Positions 25,706 to 33,328 of a stretch of DNA of 64,000 nt are shown in pieces (positions within the stretch are counted from its first letter, which is position 1; each line of letters begins with the position of its first letter). This stretch comes from Dokdonella_A sp040005635 (GTDB lineage Bacteria > Pseudomonadota > Gammaproteobacteria > Xanthomonadales > Rhodanobacteraceae). Both the position numbers and the translations under genes were made by a program. The stretch lies in NCBI GenBank assembly GCA_040005635.1, contig JBDTYM010000003.1:32033-96032 (forward strand). The letters are read 5' to 3'. The notes beneath the pieces are model-generated. The model did not search any database. It was not told the DNA's origin and was given only the letters and a program-made list of their open reading frames with translations.

Positions 25706-26308
25706 TCACCGTGGCGTCGCGGGCGCAAGCGCTGCCTGCAGCGCGCGCAGCGCCAAGCCGCGGTGACTGACGCGGTTCTTCGTCGCGACGTCCATTTCGG
25801 CGGCGGTCTGGCCAAAGGTCGGATCGAAGAATATCGGGTTGTAGCCGAAGCCATTGCTGCCGCGTTCCTCGCGCAGGATGCGTCCCGGCCAGCGCCCCTC
25901 GACGATCAGCGGCGCCGGGTCGTCCGGCGCGCGCAGCAGTGCAATCGAGCAGTGAAAATGCGCGTCTCGACGTGCGTCCTCGACCTCGGCAAGCGCGGCG
26001 AGCAGCTTGGCAATGTTCGCCGCGGTATCACCGTGCGCGCCGGCGTAGCGCGCCGAATACAAGCCCGGCGCCCCGCCGAGTGCGTCGACACAGAGGCCGG
26101 AATCGTCGCCCAGCGCGGGCAGGCCGGAAGCGCGCGCGGCGTGCCGCGCTTTCAACAGCGCGTTCTCGACGAACGTCGTCGCGGTTTCCTCGGCGTCGTC
26201 GATGCCGAGGTCGGACTGAGCGATCAGCTCGATGCCGCTGCCGGCGAGGATCTCGCGCATCTCGCTGAGCTTGCCGCGGTTGCTGCTGGCCAGGACGATT
26301 CTTTTCAT
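25706..26308 (-). CDS. rdgB: XTP/dITP diphosphatase (non-canonical purine NTP pyrophosphatase)
   Basis: 200-aa Ham1/RdgB enzyme that hydrolyses ITP, dITP and XTP to monophosphates, keeping deaminated purines out of nucleic acids. All signatures are present in order: LASSNRGKLSEMREIL at the N terminus, TTFVENALLKAR, ALGDDSGLCVDAL with the metal-binding aspartates, ERGSNGFGYNPIFFDP and NRVSHRGLALRAL. ATG 26308 gives the family start MKRIVLASSN; six extra codons upstream are not conserved. No strong Shine-Dalgarno is seen. It lies 90 nt downstream of rph, the usual partner, on the same strand. Confidence 0.96.
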   Translation of the reverse strand: MKRIVLASSNRGKLSEMREILAGSGIELIAQSDLGIDDAEETATTFVENALLKARHAARASGLPALGDDSGLCVDALGGAPGLYSARYAGAHGDTAANIAKLLAALAEVEDARRDAHFHCSIALLRAPDDPAPLIVEGRWPGRILREERGSNGFGYNPIFFDPTFGQTAAEMDVATKNRVSHRGLALRALQAALAPATPR

Positions 26309-26398
26309 CGGTATGGAAAGGGTCAATCGTACGGGGTAAAGGGAAAAATCCCGCGCACTTGCTCGAACTTTCGCGCTTTCCTCTGCACCCGTTTCCCC

Positions 26399-27124
26399 TT
26401 ACTCCGCGAGCGCGGCGCGCTGCTTCGCGCACAGCTCGGTGACGCCTTGCGCCGCCAGCGCCAGCAATACGTCGAGCTCCTCGCGCCGGAACGCGTGGCC
26501 TTCGGCGGTGCCCTGCAGTTCGATGAAGCCGCCGCCATCGTTCATGACGACGTTCATGTCGGTGTCGCAGGACGAGTCCTCGGCATAGTCGAGGTCGAGC
26601 ACCGGTGTGCCCTGCACGATGCCGACCGACACTGCAGCGACTGCGCCGAAGATCGGATCGCGCTTGATCGCGTTGCGCGACTTGAGCCAGCGCACCGCAT
26701 CGATCAGGGCGACGTAGGCGCCGGTGATTGCGGCCGTGCGCGTGCCGCCATCGGCTTGCAATACGTCGCAGTCGAGCGTGATCGTGCGTTCGCCGAGCGC
26801 CTGACGATCAGTGCAGGCGCGCAGGCTGCGGCCGATCAGGCGCTGGATTTCCATCGTGCGGCCACCCTGGCCGCCACGCGCCGCTTCGCGCTGGGTGCGC
26901 GTCCCGGTCGCGCGCGGCAACATGCCGTACTCGGCCGTCACCCAGCCTTCGCCCTTGCCGCGCAGGAACGGCGGCACCTTCTCCTCGATGCTCGCGGTGC
27001 ACAGCACGCGCGTGTCGCCGAAAGCGACCAGCACCGAACCCTCGGCGTGACGCGTGTAGTGGCGCTCGATGCTGACCGGGCGCAATTGATCGGCGCTGCG
27101 GCCGGACGGACGTGCGAAGCTCAT
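26399..27124 (-). CDS. rph: ribonuclease PH
   Basis: 241-aa phosphorolytic 3'-exoribonuclease that trims tRNA 3' ends, forming hexameric rings. It begins with the family signature RPSGRSADQLRPVSIERHYT, contains GTRTQREAARGGQGGRTMEI with the conserved arginines, and has the catalytic region DLDYAEDSSCDTDMNVVM followed by the near-invariant ELQGTAEG. Full length. It is divergent from yicC with a short 71-bp spacer that must hold both promoters. It is followed by rdgB. Confidence 0.97.
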   Translation of the reverse strand: MSFARPSGRSADQLRPVSIERHYTRHAEGSVLVAFGDTRVLCTASIEEKVPPFLRGKGEGWVTAEYGMLPRATGTRTQREAARGGQGGRTMEIQRLIGRSLRACTDRQALGERTITLDCDVLQADGGTRTAAITGAYVALIDAVRWLKSRNAIKRDPIFGAVAAVSVGIVQGTPVLDLDYAEDSSCDTDMNVVMNDGGGFIELQGTAEGHAFRREELDVLLALAAQGVTELCAKQRAALAE

Positions 27125-27195
27125 GCAAGAGAGCGCTTTGGCAATTGGGCCGCGGAGTTTACCATTGCGCCCCCTCTGCTTCCGTGGACGCGCCG

Positions 27196-28059
27196 ATGCT
27201 GCGTAGCATGACCGCCTTTGCCAGCGCCGAAGCCGATACTGGCCACGGTACCCTGGCGATCGAGCTGCGCTCGGTCAATCACCGCTATCTGGAACTCGGC
27301 CTGCGCCTGCCGGACGAGCTGCGCGCGCTCGAGCCGCTGGTGCGCGAACGTGTCGCCGCGAAGCTGTCACGCGGCAAGGTGGACCTGGGGCTGCGCTGGA
27401 AGCCGGCAGTCGCCGATGCCGCCGCGATCGCGGTCGACGCGGCCCTGGTCGCGCGCCTTGCCGACACCGCTCAGGCGCTGGCGGCGCGTTTCCCGCAGAT
27501 GCATGTCGAGTTCACCTCGCTGCTCGGCTGGCCGGGTGTGCTGCTCGACCGCGAATCGGACATCGAATCCCTGCGCGAGGCAGCGCTGGGTGTGGTCGAT
27601 GCCGCCCTCGCCGACATGGTCGCCGCGCGTGGACGCGAAGGCGAACGCCTCGGCGGCTTCATGCGCGAACGGCTGGACGGTATGGAGCGCATCGTCATCG
27701 AAGTGCGCGCCCATTTGCCTGAAGTCCGTGCTGCATTGCGCGCGCGTTTCGATACGCGCCTGGCCGAGCTCAAGCAACCGCTCGAACCCGGCCGCATCGA
27801 ACAGGAAGTCGTCCTGCAATTGCAGCGCATGGACGTCGATGAAGAGCTCGACCGCCTCACCGCACACGTTGCCGAGGCGCGCCGCATCTTCGGCCTGAAG
27901 GAAGCAGTCGGTCGTCGCCTCGACTTCCTCATGCAGGAATTCAACCGCGAGGCGAACACGCTCGGCTCGAAAGCGGCCGACCCACGCACGACGAATGCGG
28001 CGGTCGAGTTGAAGGTGCTGATCGAGCAGATGCGCGAGCAGGTGCAGAACCTCGAATGA
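27196..28059 (+). CDS. yicC: YicC/YloC family endoribonuclease
   Basis: 287-aa endoribonuclease linked to RNA turnover in E. coli (degradation of the small RNA RyhB). The family opening MLRSMTAFASAE starts at the chosen ATG, followed by ELRSVNHRYLELGLRLPDEL. The C-terminal block, with QRMDVDEELDRLTAH, RRLDFLMQEFNREANTLGSK and AADPRTTNAAVELKVLIEQM, is intact. The open frame extends upstream to 27112, but that part overlaps the divergent rph start region and is not conserved. Its stop overlaps the gmk start as ATGA, indicating coupling. Confidence 0.95.
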   Translation: MLRSMTAFASAEADTGHGTLAIELRSVNHRYLELGLRLPDELRALEPLVRERVAAKLSRGKVDLGLRWKPAVADAAAIAVDAALVARLADTAQALAARFPQMHVEFTSLLGWPGVLLDRESDIESLREAALGVVDAALADMVAARGREGERLGGFMRERLDGMERIVIEVRAHLPEVRAALRARFDTRLAELKQPLEPGRIEQEVVLQLQRMDVDEELDRLTAHVAEARRIFGLKEAVGRRLDFLMQEFNREANTLGSKAADPRTTNAAVELKVLIEQMREQVQNLE

Positions 28060-28673
28060 GCGGCACCCTGTACATCGTTGCAGCGCCTTCCGGTTCCGGC
28101 AAAACCAGTCTGGTCACCGCCTTGCTGGAGCGTGAGCCGGGTATCGGGCTGTCGGTATCGTATACGTCGCGCCTCCCTCGTCCGGGCGAAGTCGACGGCC
28201 GGCACTATCATTTCGTCTCGCGCGAGGTATTCGAGCGCATGGCGGCGAAAGGTGCGTTCTACGAATTCGCCAACGTGCATGGCGATCTGAAGGGCACCGC
28301 ACGCGATGCGGTCGAACCGTCGCTCGCCGCGGGTCGCGACGTGCTGCTTGAAATCGACTGGCAGGGCGCGCGCCAGGTACGCGCCGCACGACCGGACTGC
28401 GTCAGCGTATTCATCCTGCCGCCGTCGCGAGCGGAACTGGAACGACGCCTGCGCACACGCGCGTCGGACAATGCGGAAGCGATTGCGCGCCGGCTGGCCG
28501 ATTCGCGCGAGGAGATCGCGCACGCCAGCGATTTCGATTTCATCGTCGTCAATGACGAGTTCGCCGACGCGCTCGCCGACCTGCGCGCCATCGTCGCCTG
28601 CCAGCGCCTGCGCCGCGTCGCGCAGCTGCCGCGCCATGCCGCGCTTATCGACGACTTGCTGAAGAAGGATTGA
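28056..28673 (+). CDS. gmk: guanylate kinase
   Basis: 205-aa cytoplasmic enzyme converting GMP and ATP to GDP and ADP. The P-loop APSGSGKTSL is at residues 10-19. The GMP-binding segment SYTSRLPRPGEVDGRHYHFV and the lid region with VLLEIDWQGARQVR follow at normal spacing. Length is standard. It is coupled to yicC through an ATGA overlap. In related genomes gmk is usually followed directly by rpoZ; here the Mla operon and mlaA lie between them. Confidence 0.97.
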   Translation: MSGTLYIVAAPSGSGKTSLVTALLEREPGIGLSVSYTSRLPRPGEVDGRHYHFVSREVFERMAAKGAFYEFANVHGDLKGTARDAVEPSLAAGRDVLLEIDWQGARQVRAARPDCVSVFILPPSRAELERRLRTRASDNAEAIARRLADSREEIAHASDFDFIVVNDEFADALADLRAIVACQRLRRVAQLPRHAALIDDLLKKD

Positions 28674-28758
28674 ACACAGCCCTCGATAGCTGGCGGCAGT
28701 GTGCTCGCATCGGCTAAGGTAGCGCGCCGCGAGCGACCCGTGCGGTCGCAACTCCCGC

Positions 28759-29634
28759 ATGGAACCGAATCGAGTGACCGACGCCAGCGCCCCTGCTCGT
28801 GCTGCACAAAGCGATGCCGCCCTCGTGCAGGTGCGCGGTTTGCGCACCGTACTGGGCGGCAAAACGATCTTCGACGGCATCGACCTTGACATACCGCGCG
28901 GAAAGATCACCGCGATCATGGGGCCGAGCGGTACCGGCAAAACCACGCTACTGCGCCATATCACCGGGCAGTTGATGCCGGACGCGGGCGAGATCCGCGT
29001 GGATGGCATCAATGTGCCGACCTTGTCGCGCAATGCACTGTTCGACCTGCGCGAGAAAATCGGCTTTCTGTTCCAGAATTCGGCGCTGCTGACCGATTTC
29101 AGCGTATTCGAGAACGTGGCGTTCCCTCTGCGCCAGCACCTTCGATTGCCCGAGGAAATCGTGCGCAATATCGTGCTGACCAAGCTGCAGGCGGTCGGCC
29201 TGCGTGGTGCGGCTGAATTGATGCCGAGCGAACTCTCCGGAGGCATGGCGCGCCGCGTCGCATTGGCGCGCGCGATGATCCGCGATCCGATGCTGATCCT
29301 GTATGACGAGCCGTTCGTCGGCCTGGATCCGATTGCGTTGAACCAGGTATTGAAGTTGATCCGTACCTTGAACGATACGCTCGGCCTGACCAGCATCCTC
29401 GTCGCGCACGAATTTGCCGCGGTCTCGCGCGCAGCCGATCTGGTGTACCTGATCGCTGGCGGCAAGGTCGTCGCGCGCGGTACGCCGGACGAGCTGACGC
29501 GTGCCGATTCAGCCTGGACCAAGCAGTTCTTCGGCGGCGACGCGGATGGTCCGGTACCGTTCCAGTATCCGGCGCGCGACTACGCGACCGATCTCGGATT
29601 CCCGCCGCGCATGCAACCGGAGCGCGCCGCATGA
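28759..29634 (+). CDS. mlaF: phospholipid ABC transporter ATP-binding protein MlaF
   Basis: 291-aa ATPase of the Mla system that moves phospholipids between the outer membrane and inner membrane. Walker A GPSGTGKTT is at 55-63, the Q-loop in FLFQNSALL, signature LSGGM at 159-163, Walker B LILYDEP at 179-185 and the switch His217 in VAHEF. The C-terminal extension ending in PARDYATDLGFPPRMQPERA is typical of MlaF orthologues. It is the first gene of mlaFEDCB and overlaps mlaE by ATGA. The start ATG 28759 could instead be GTG 28774. Confidence 0.95.
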   Translation: MEPNRVTDASAPARAAQSDAALVQVRGLRTVLGGKTIFDGIDLDIPRGKITAIMGPSGTGKTTLLRHITGQLMPDAGEIRVDGINVPTLSRNALFDLREKIGFLFQNSALLTDFSVFENVAFPLRQHLRLPEEIVRNIVLTKLQAVGLRGAAELMPSELSGGMARRVALARAMIRDPMLILYDEPFVGLDPIALNQVLKLIRTLNDTLGLTSILVAHEFAAVSRAADLVYLIAGGKVVARGTPDELTRADSAWTKQFFGGDADGPVPFQYPARDYATDLGFPPRMQPERAA

Positions 29635-30401
29635 GCGCAGTGCGCAAGGAACCGTCGCGCATCGCCGATGCGTTGGCCCAGATCGGTGCTTGTGGCCTGT
29701 TCCTGTTCCAGATCCTCGGCGCCGTTCCGAAGAGCCTGCGGCACATCAAAGAGACCGTGCGACAGATCTGGTTCGTCGGCGCGATGAGCCTGGTCATCAT
29801 CATGACCTGCGGTCTGTTCGTCGGCATGGTGCTCGGCTTGCAGCTCTACTACGTGCTGTCGATCTTCGGCGGCACCGCCGCGCTCGGCACGGTCGTCTCG
29901 CTGGCGCTGTACCGCGAACTCGGGCCCGTGGTGACCGCGCTGTTGTTCGCCGGTCGGGCCGGCACGTCGATAACCGCCGAGATCGGCCTGATGCGCGCGA
30001 CCGATCAGCTCTCCGCGATGGAAATGATGGCGGTCGATCCGCTCGCTTATGTCGCCGCGCCGCGCTTCCTGGCCGGCATCATCGCGATGCCGCTGCTGGC
30101 ATGCGTATTCAACGCGCTCGGCATCTTCGGTGCACACCTCGTCGGCGTGACCTGGCTCGGCCTCGACAATGGCACGTTCTGGTCGAACATGACTTCGAGC
30201 GTCGATGTCTGGAAGGATGTCGTCAACGGCGTCTGGAAGAGCACGGCATTTGGCGCGGTCGTCGCACTGATCGCGGTATTCCAAGGCTACACGACACCGC
30301 CGACCAGCGAGGGCGTGGCGTACGCGACGACTCGCACGGTCGTATTCTCCTCGATCGTCGTGCTGGCACTCGATTTCGTGATGACCGCTTTCTTGATGTG
30401 A
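29631..30401 (+). CDS. mlaE: lipid asymmetry maintenance ABC transporter permease MlaE
   Basis: 256-aa inner-membrane permease of the MlaFEDB complex. Hydrophobic helices surround the MlaE family segments MSLVIIMTCGLFVGMVLGLQ, ALYRELGPVVTALLFAGRAG and TSITAEIGLMRATDQLSAME, and the C terminus ends in VVFSSIVVLALDFVMTAFLM. Full length. It is coupled upstream to mlaF (ATGA), with mlaD starting 10 nt downstream. Confidence 0.95.
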   Translation: MSAVRKEPSRIADALAQIGACGLFLFQILGAVPKSLRHIKETVRQIWFVGAMSLVIIMTCGLFVGMVLGLQLYYVLSIFGGTAALGTVVSLALYRELGPVVTALLFAGRAGTSITAEIGLMRATDQLSAMEMMAVDPLAYVAAPRFLAGIIAMPLLACVFNALGIFGAHLVGVTWLGLDNGTFWSNMTSSVDVWKDVVNGVWKSTAFGAVVALIAVFQGYTTPPTSEGVAYATTRTVVFSSIVVLALDFVMTAFLM

Positions 30402-30411
30402 GGCACCGCAC

Positions 30412-30954
30412 GTGACGCAACGACGTTCCTACCAGGTCGGTACCGGCCTGTTCATCCTGCTCGGTTTCACCGCGCTCGCGTATCTCGCGACGCAGACGAC
30501 GTCGGTGGCGAATTTCAGCCAGGGCGACAGCTACACGTTGAACGCGCGCTTCACCAACATCGGCCAGCTCAAGCTGCGAGCGCCGGTCAAGCTGGCTGGA
30601 GTGCGCATCGGCTCGGTCGAATCCATCGCGCTCGATCCAACCAAGCTGGAGGCGCAAGTGAAGATCTCGATCGACAAGCGCTACCACGGACTGCCGGACG
30701 ATTCTTCGGCTGCGATATTCACCAGCGGTTTACTCGGTGATCAGTACGTTGGCATCCAGCCGGGCGGTTCGCCTGACATGTTCAAGGACGGCGACGAATT
30801 CGTGCTGACGCAATCGTCGATGCAGCTGGAGGATCTGATCGGCAAATTCCTGGTCAACGGTTCGCCATCGCAAAAACCTGCGGACGGCGACGCGCCGCCC
30901 GCAAAGGACGCCGGCAAGCCCGCCGCGCCACCTTCCGATACCAATAAGCATTGA
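30412..30954 (+). CDS. mlaD: outer membrane lipid asymmetry protein MlaD (MCE domain)
   Basis: 180-aa inner-membrane-anchored periplasmic protein whose MCE domain forms a hexameric ring that passes lipids between MlaC and the MlaE permease. One N-terminal transmembrane helix lies at about residues 8-28 (VGTGLFILLGFTALAYLA). The MCE domain at about 38-120 contains ARFTNIGQLKLRAPVKLAGV and FTSGLLGDQYVGIQPGG. The C-terminal tail is Pro/Ala/Lys-rich and disordered. The start is GTG 30412. The stop precedes mlaC by 11 nt. Confidence 0.94.
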   Translation: MTQRRSYQVGTGLFILLGFTALAYLATQTTSVANFSQGDSYTLNARFTNIGQLKLRAPVKLAGVRIGSVESIALDPTKLEAQVKISIDKRYHGLPDDSSAAIFTSGLLGDQYVGIQPGGSPDMFKDGDEFVLTQSSMQLEDLIGKFLVNGSPSQKPADGDAPPAKDAGKPAAPPSDTNKH

Positions 30955-30965
30955 GGAGCCTATCC

Positions 30966-31610
30966 ATGTTGCGCACCCTTGGCCTCGCGTTCGTCCTGCT
31001 GTTCGGCGCCGCCGCCGCGCCGACGTTCGCCGCCGCGCCGATTCCCGACCAGGTCGTACAGGGCATCGCAGACGATCTCGGCAAGGCGATCGAGGGCCAT
31101 CAGGCCGAGCTGAAGAGCGATCACGACAAGTTGATCAAGATCATCGACGGCATCCTGTTGCCGCGATTCGACATCGACTATGCCTCGATCCTGGTGCTCG
31201 GCCAGTACGCGCGTACGGCGACGCCGGAACAGCGTGCGCGGTTCGCGAAGGCGTTCTACAACTCGATTGCGCACCGCTACGCCGAAGGCCTGCTGAACTA
31301 CACCAAGGGCCGCGTACGCGTGTTGCCGAGCAATGGCGATCTGAACGACAAACGCTCGATCGTGCGTACCCAGGTCGTGCTCGACGATGGCAAGACGCTT
31401 GGCGTGGACTATGCGTTCCGCAAGACCAAGGAGGGCGATTGGAGGGCCTACGATGTAATCATCGAGGGCATTTCATACATCACGAACTACCGCAATCAGG
31501 TCGGCGCGGAAATCCAGAAGTCCAGCCTCGACGCGTTGATCACCCGCCTCGAAACGCAGGGCGAGAAGACGCTCGAGAACATGGAACACACGCAGCAGGG
31601 GGGCCAGTGA
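30966..31610 (+). CDS. mlaC: phospholipid-binding protein MlaC (Tol-Tgs2/ABC auxiliary)
   Basis: 214-aa periplasmic lipid shuttle. The signal peptide ends near PTFA-AAP (about residue 22). The MlaC fold is recognisable from LLPRFDIDYASILVLGQYAR, RARFAKAFYNSIAHRYAEGL and WRAYDVIIEGISYITNYRNQ. The ATG at 30966 is preceded by GAGGAG 7 nt away; five extra upstream codons from a TTG that contains this GAGGAG are not used. Its stop overlaps the mlaB GTG as GTGA. Confidence 0.94.
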   Translation: MLRTLGLAFVLLFGAAAAPTFAAAPIPDQVVQGIADDLGKAIEGHQAELKSDHDKLIKIIDGILLPRFDIDYASILVLGQYARTATPEQRARFAKAFYNSIAHRYAEGLLNYTKGRVRVLPSNGDLNDKRSIVRTQVVLDDGKTLGVDYAFRKTKEGDWRAYDVIIEGISYITNYRNQVGAEIQKSSLDALITRLETQGEKTLENMEHTQQGGQ

Positions 31611-31912
31611 GCGAGCCGTTGCGGATAGATCGAATCGGCGAAGGTCAAGTTCGCCTCGCTGGCGTGGTCGGTTTCGCGCAGGCCGCCGCCGCCTTCGGGC
31701 GCGGCGCAGAGTTGCTGCATGACAGCCCGGGAGATCTGACCGTCGATGTTTCCGGGCTGCGCAGCGTCGACAGCGCGACGCTGGCTCTGCTGCTCGCCTG
31801 GGCCGCCGAGGCGGCAACACGAAACATACGCTTGCATCTGGCCGCTGTGCCCGCCGACCTCAAGGCGCTGGCTCATCTGTGTGACGCCGAGCCCCTGCTC
31901 GGCATCGCCTGA
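31607..31912 (+). CDS. mlaB: STAS domain-containing protein MlaB
   Basis: 101-aa cytoplasmic STAS-domain protein that binds MlaF and is needed for assembly of the transporter. The STAS core is visible as LTVDVSGLRSVDSATLALLL, with the conserved Ser/Thr pair, and IRLHLAAVPADLKALAHLCD. The start is GTG 31607, overlapping the mlaC stop as GTGA; longer versions of this frame run inside mlaC and are not real. It ends 24 nt from the stop of convergent mlaA. Confidence 0.92.
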   Translation: MSEPLRIDRIGEGQVRLAGVVGFAQAAAAFGRGAELLHDSPGDLTVDVSGLRSVDSATLALLLAWAAEAATRNIRLHLAAVPADLKALAHLCDAEPLLGIA

Positions 31913-31936
31913 TCCGCGCCTTCGCCGTACCCGAAG

Positions 31937-32761
31937 TCAGTTGTTCGATTTGACCGGCTTGGCCTGCTTCTTTTCGTAGTCGTGCTGCTCTTGCAGCAGC
32001 TTGTCGACGTCCACATCGTTGGTGCCCTGCATCTGCTCGATGAGTTCGGCAGGCGGCTGGCCGTCGTAGATGTCGTAGAGGCGCCGCTGCCGATAGGCGT
32101 CGCGGTAGAACACATAGGGATCGTAGACCCCTTCGAGCAAGCCCTCGGCTTCGATGCCGCGCGCGCGCAAGGTGACCAGGTAGAACAGGTTTGCACCATT
32201 CTCCTGCAGGAAGCTGTTGTCGTGCTCGCGTCCGTACCACGCCACCGGATCGAAGTAGTTGTCGACCGGCAGGCGCCAGAAGTCGCGCACCGTGGTTGAA
32301 CCGACCAGCGGCAACACCACATAAGGCCCATCCGGCAGACCCCATTTCGCCAGAGTCACGCCGAAATCGGTTTCGTTCGGCGGTAGGCTCATTTCGCTGG
32401 CCGGGTCGAACAGACCCACGAAACCGACCGTCGTGTTGATGACGAAGCGGCCGGTATTGTGCGCGGCGGACTTCGGATCGGCCTGTAGCAGGTCGTTGAT
32501 GATCGTGATCGGCATCTTGATGTTGGCAAAGAAGTTCGACACGACGCGGCGCACGTTCTGCGAAGTGATCTTGCGGTAGCCAACGCCAACCGGACGGATC
32601 ACGGCCTTGTCGGCGGCGTCATTGAACGCGTACATCTTGCGGTTGAAACCTTCCCACGGATCGTCGGTGCGCGGCTTGGCGATCGTGCAGCCAGCCAGGA
32701 CCGCGACGCTGAGCGCCAACAGGCCCGCACGCAGGTGGGCGTCTTCGGATGTGAATCGCAT
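31937..32761 (-). CDS. mlaA: MlaA/VacJ family outer membrane lipoprotein
   Basis: 274-aa outer-membrane lipoprotein that removes surface-exposed phospholipids and passes them to MlaC. The lipobox is LAGC with Cys25. Family blocks DPWEGFNRKMYAFNDAADKA, FFANIKMPITIINDLLQ, RFVINTTVGFVGLFDPASEM and the phrase GPYVVLPLVGSTTVRDFWR are all present. ATG 32761 is chosen because it gives a proper lipoprotein signal; the frame is open another 58 codons upstream without family similarity. Unlike the mlaFEDCB operon it faces, it is on the minus strand and must be transcribed from its own promoter between 32762 and the rpoZ leader. Confidence 0.95.
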   Translation of the reverse strand: MRFTSEDAHLRAGLLALSVAVLAGCTIAKPRTDDPWEGFNRKMYAFNDAADKAVIRPVGVGYRKITSQNVRRVVSNFFANIKMPITIINDLLQADPKSAAHNTGRFVINTTVGFVGLFDPASEMSLPPNETDFGVTLAKWGLPDGPYVVLPLVGSTTVRDFWRLPVDNYFDPVAWYGREHDNSFLQENGANLFYLVTLRARGIEAEGLLEGVYDPYVFYRDAYRQRRLYDIYDGQPPAELIEQMQGTNDVDVDKLLQEQHDYEKKQAKPVKSNN

Positions 32762-32887
32762 GGTTGATCGTCTCGATGGTGCACGCGCGTCGGTCGCCCG
32801 CGGCACTGGTAGTCCCTTTCCGCGGTGCAAGGCTACGCGAAATGGGGGCTGCGATGCACTAGCTCGGGGGAGGTATAGTCGTTTTGT

Positions 32888-32917
32888 TTGCACCGCACAA
32901 ACGCGAGGCGCTACAAT
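32888..32917 (+). promoter_or_regulatory. sigma-70 promoter of rpoZ
   Basis: TTGCAC (32888-32893), 18-bp spacer, TACAAT (32912-32917). The predicted start near 32924 gives a leader of about 50 nt that contains a small hairpin, AAAGCC / GGCTTT (32928-32946), before the rpoZ ribosome site. Confidence 0.65.
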
Positions 32918-32974
32918 GAAGTTGGCTAAAGCCATGAATTGGCTTTGATTTCAGTTTCCGAGAGGTAAGTTGGG

Positions 32975-33268
32975 ATGGCACGCATCACCGTGGAAGATTG
33001 CCTCAAAGTGGTGGACAACCGCTTCGAGTTGGTACTGATGGCGACCAAGCGCGCACGCCAGCTGGCGAAGGGAGCGACGGCGGCCATTGAAGGTCACAAC
33101 GACAAGCCGACCGTGCTTGCGCTGCGCGAGATCGCCGATCGCAAGGTCGATCAGACGATGATCGACGAGATCGACAAGCAGGAGCGCGAGCGCAAGGAGC
33201 GCGAGGCATTGGAATGGGCCGCGGCAGAGGTCGACGACGATCTCGGCAAGGGCGGCGACGACCTCTGA
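32975..33268 (+). CDS. rpoZ: DNA-directed RNA polymerase subunit omega
   Basis: 97-aa omega subunit that helps assemble RNA polymerase and forms one ppGpp site. It starts with MARITVEDCLKVVDNRFELV and LMATKRARQLAKGA, the canonical N terminus. KPTVLALREIADRKV follows, and the C-terminal half is charged and acidic. The standard neighbour spoT follows 60 nt downstream, so the ppGpp target and the enzyme that makes ppGpp lie together. Confidence 0.97.
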   Translation: MARITVEDCLKVVDNRFELVLMATKRARQLAKGATAAIEGHNDKPTVLALREIADRKVDQTMIDEIDKQERERKEREALEWAAAEVDDDLGKGGDDL

Positions 33269-33328
33269 TGCCCCGACGGCGACGCCAGCGCGGCATTCTC
33301 CCCGGAGTGGCCTGAGCGGCGCCGCGAT

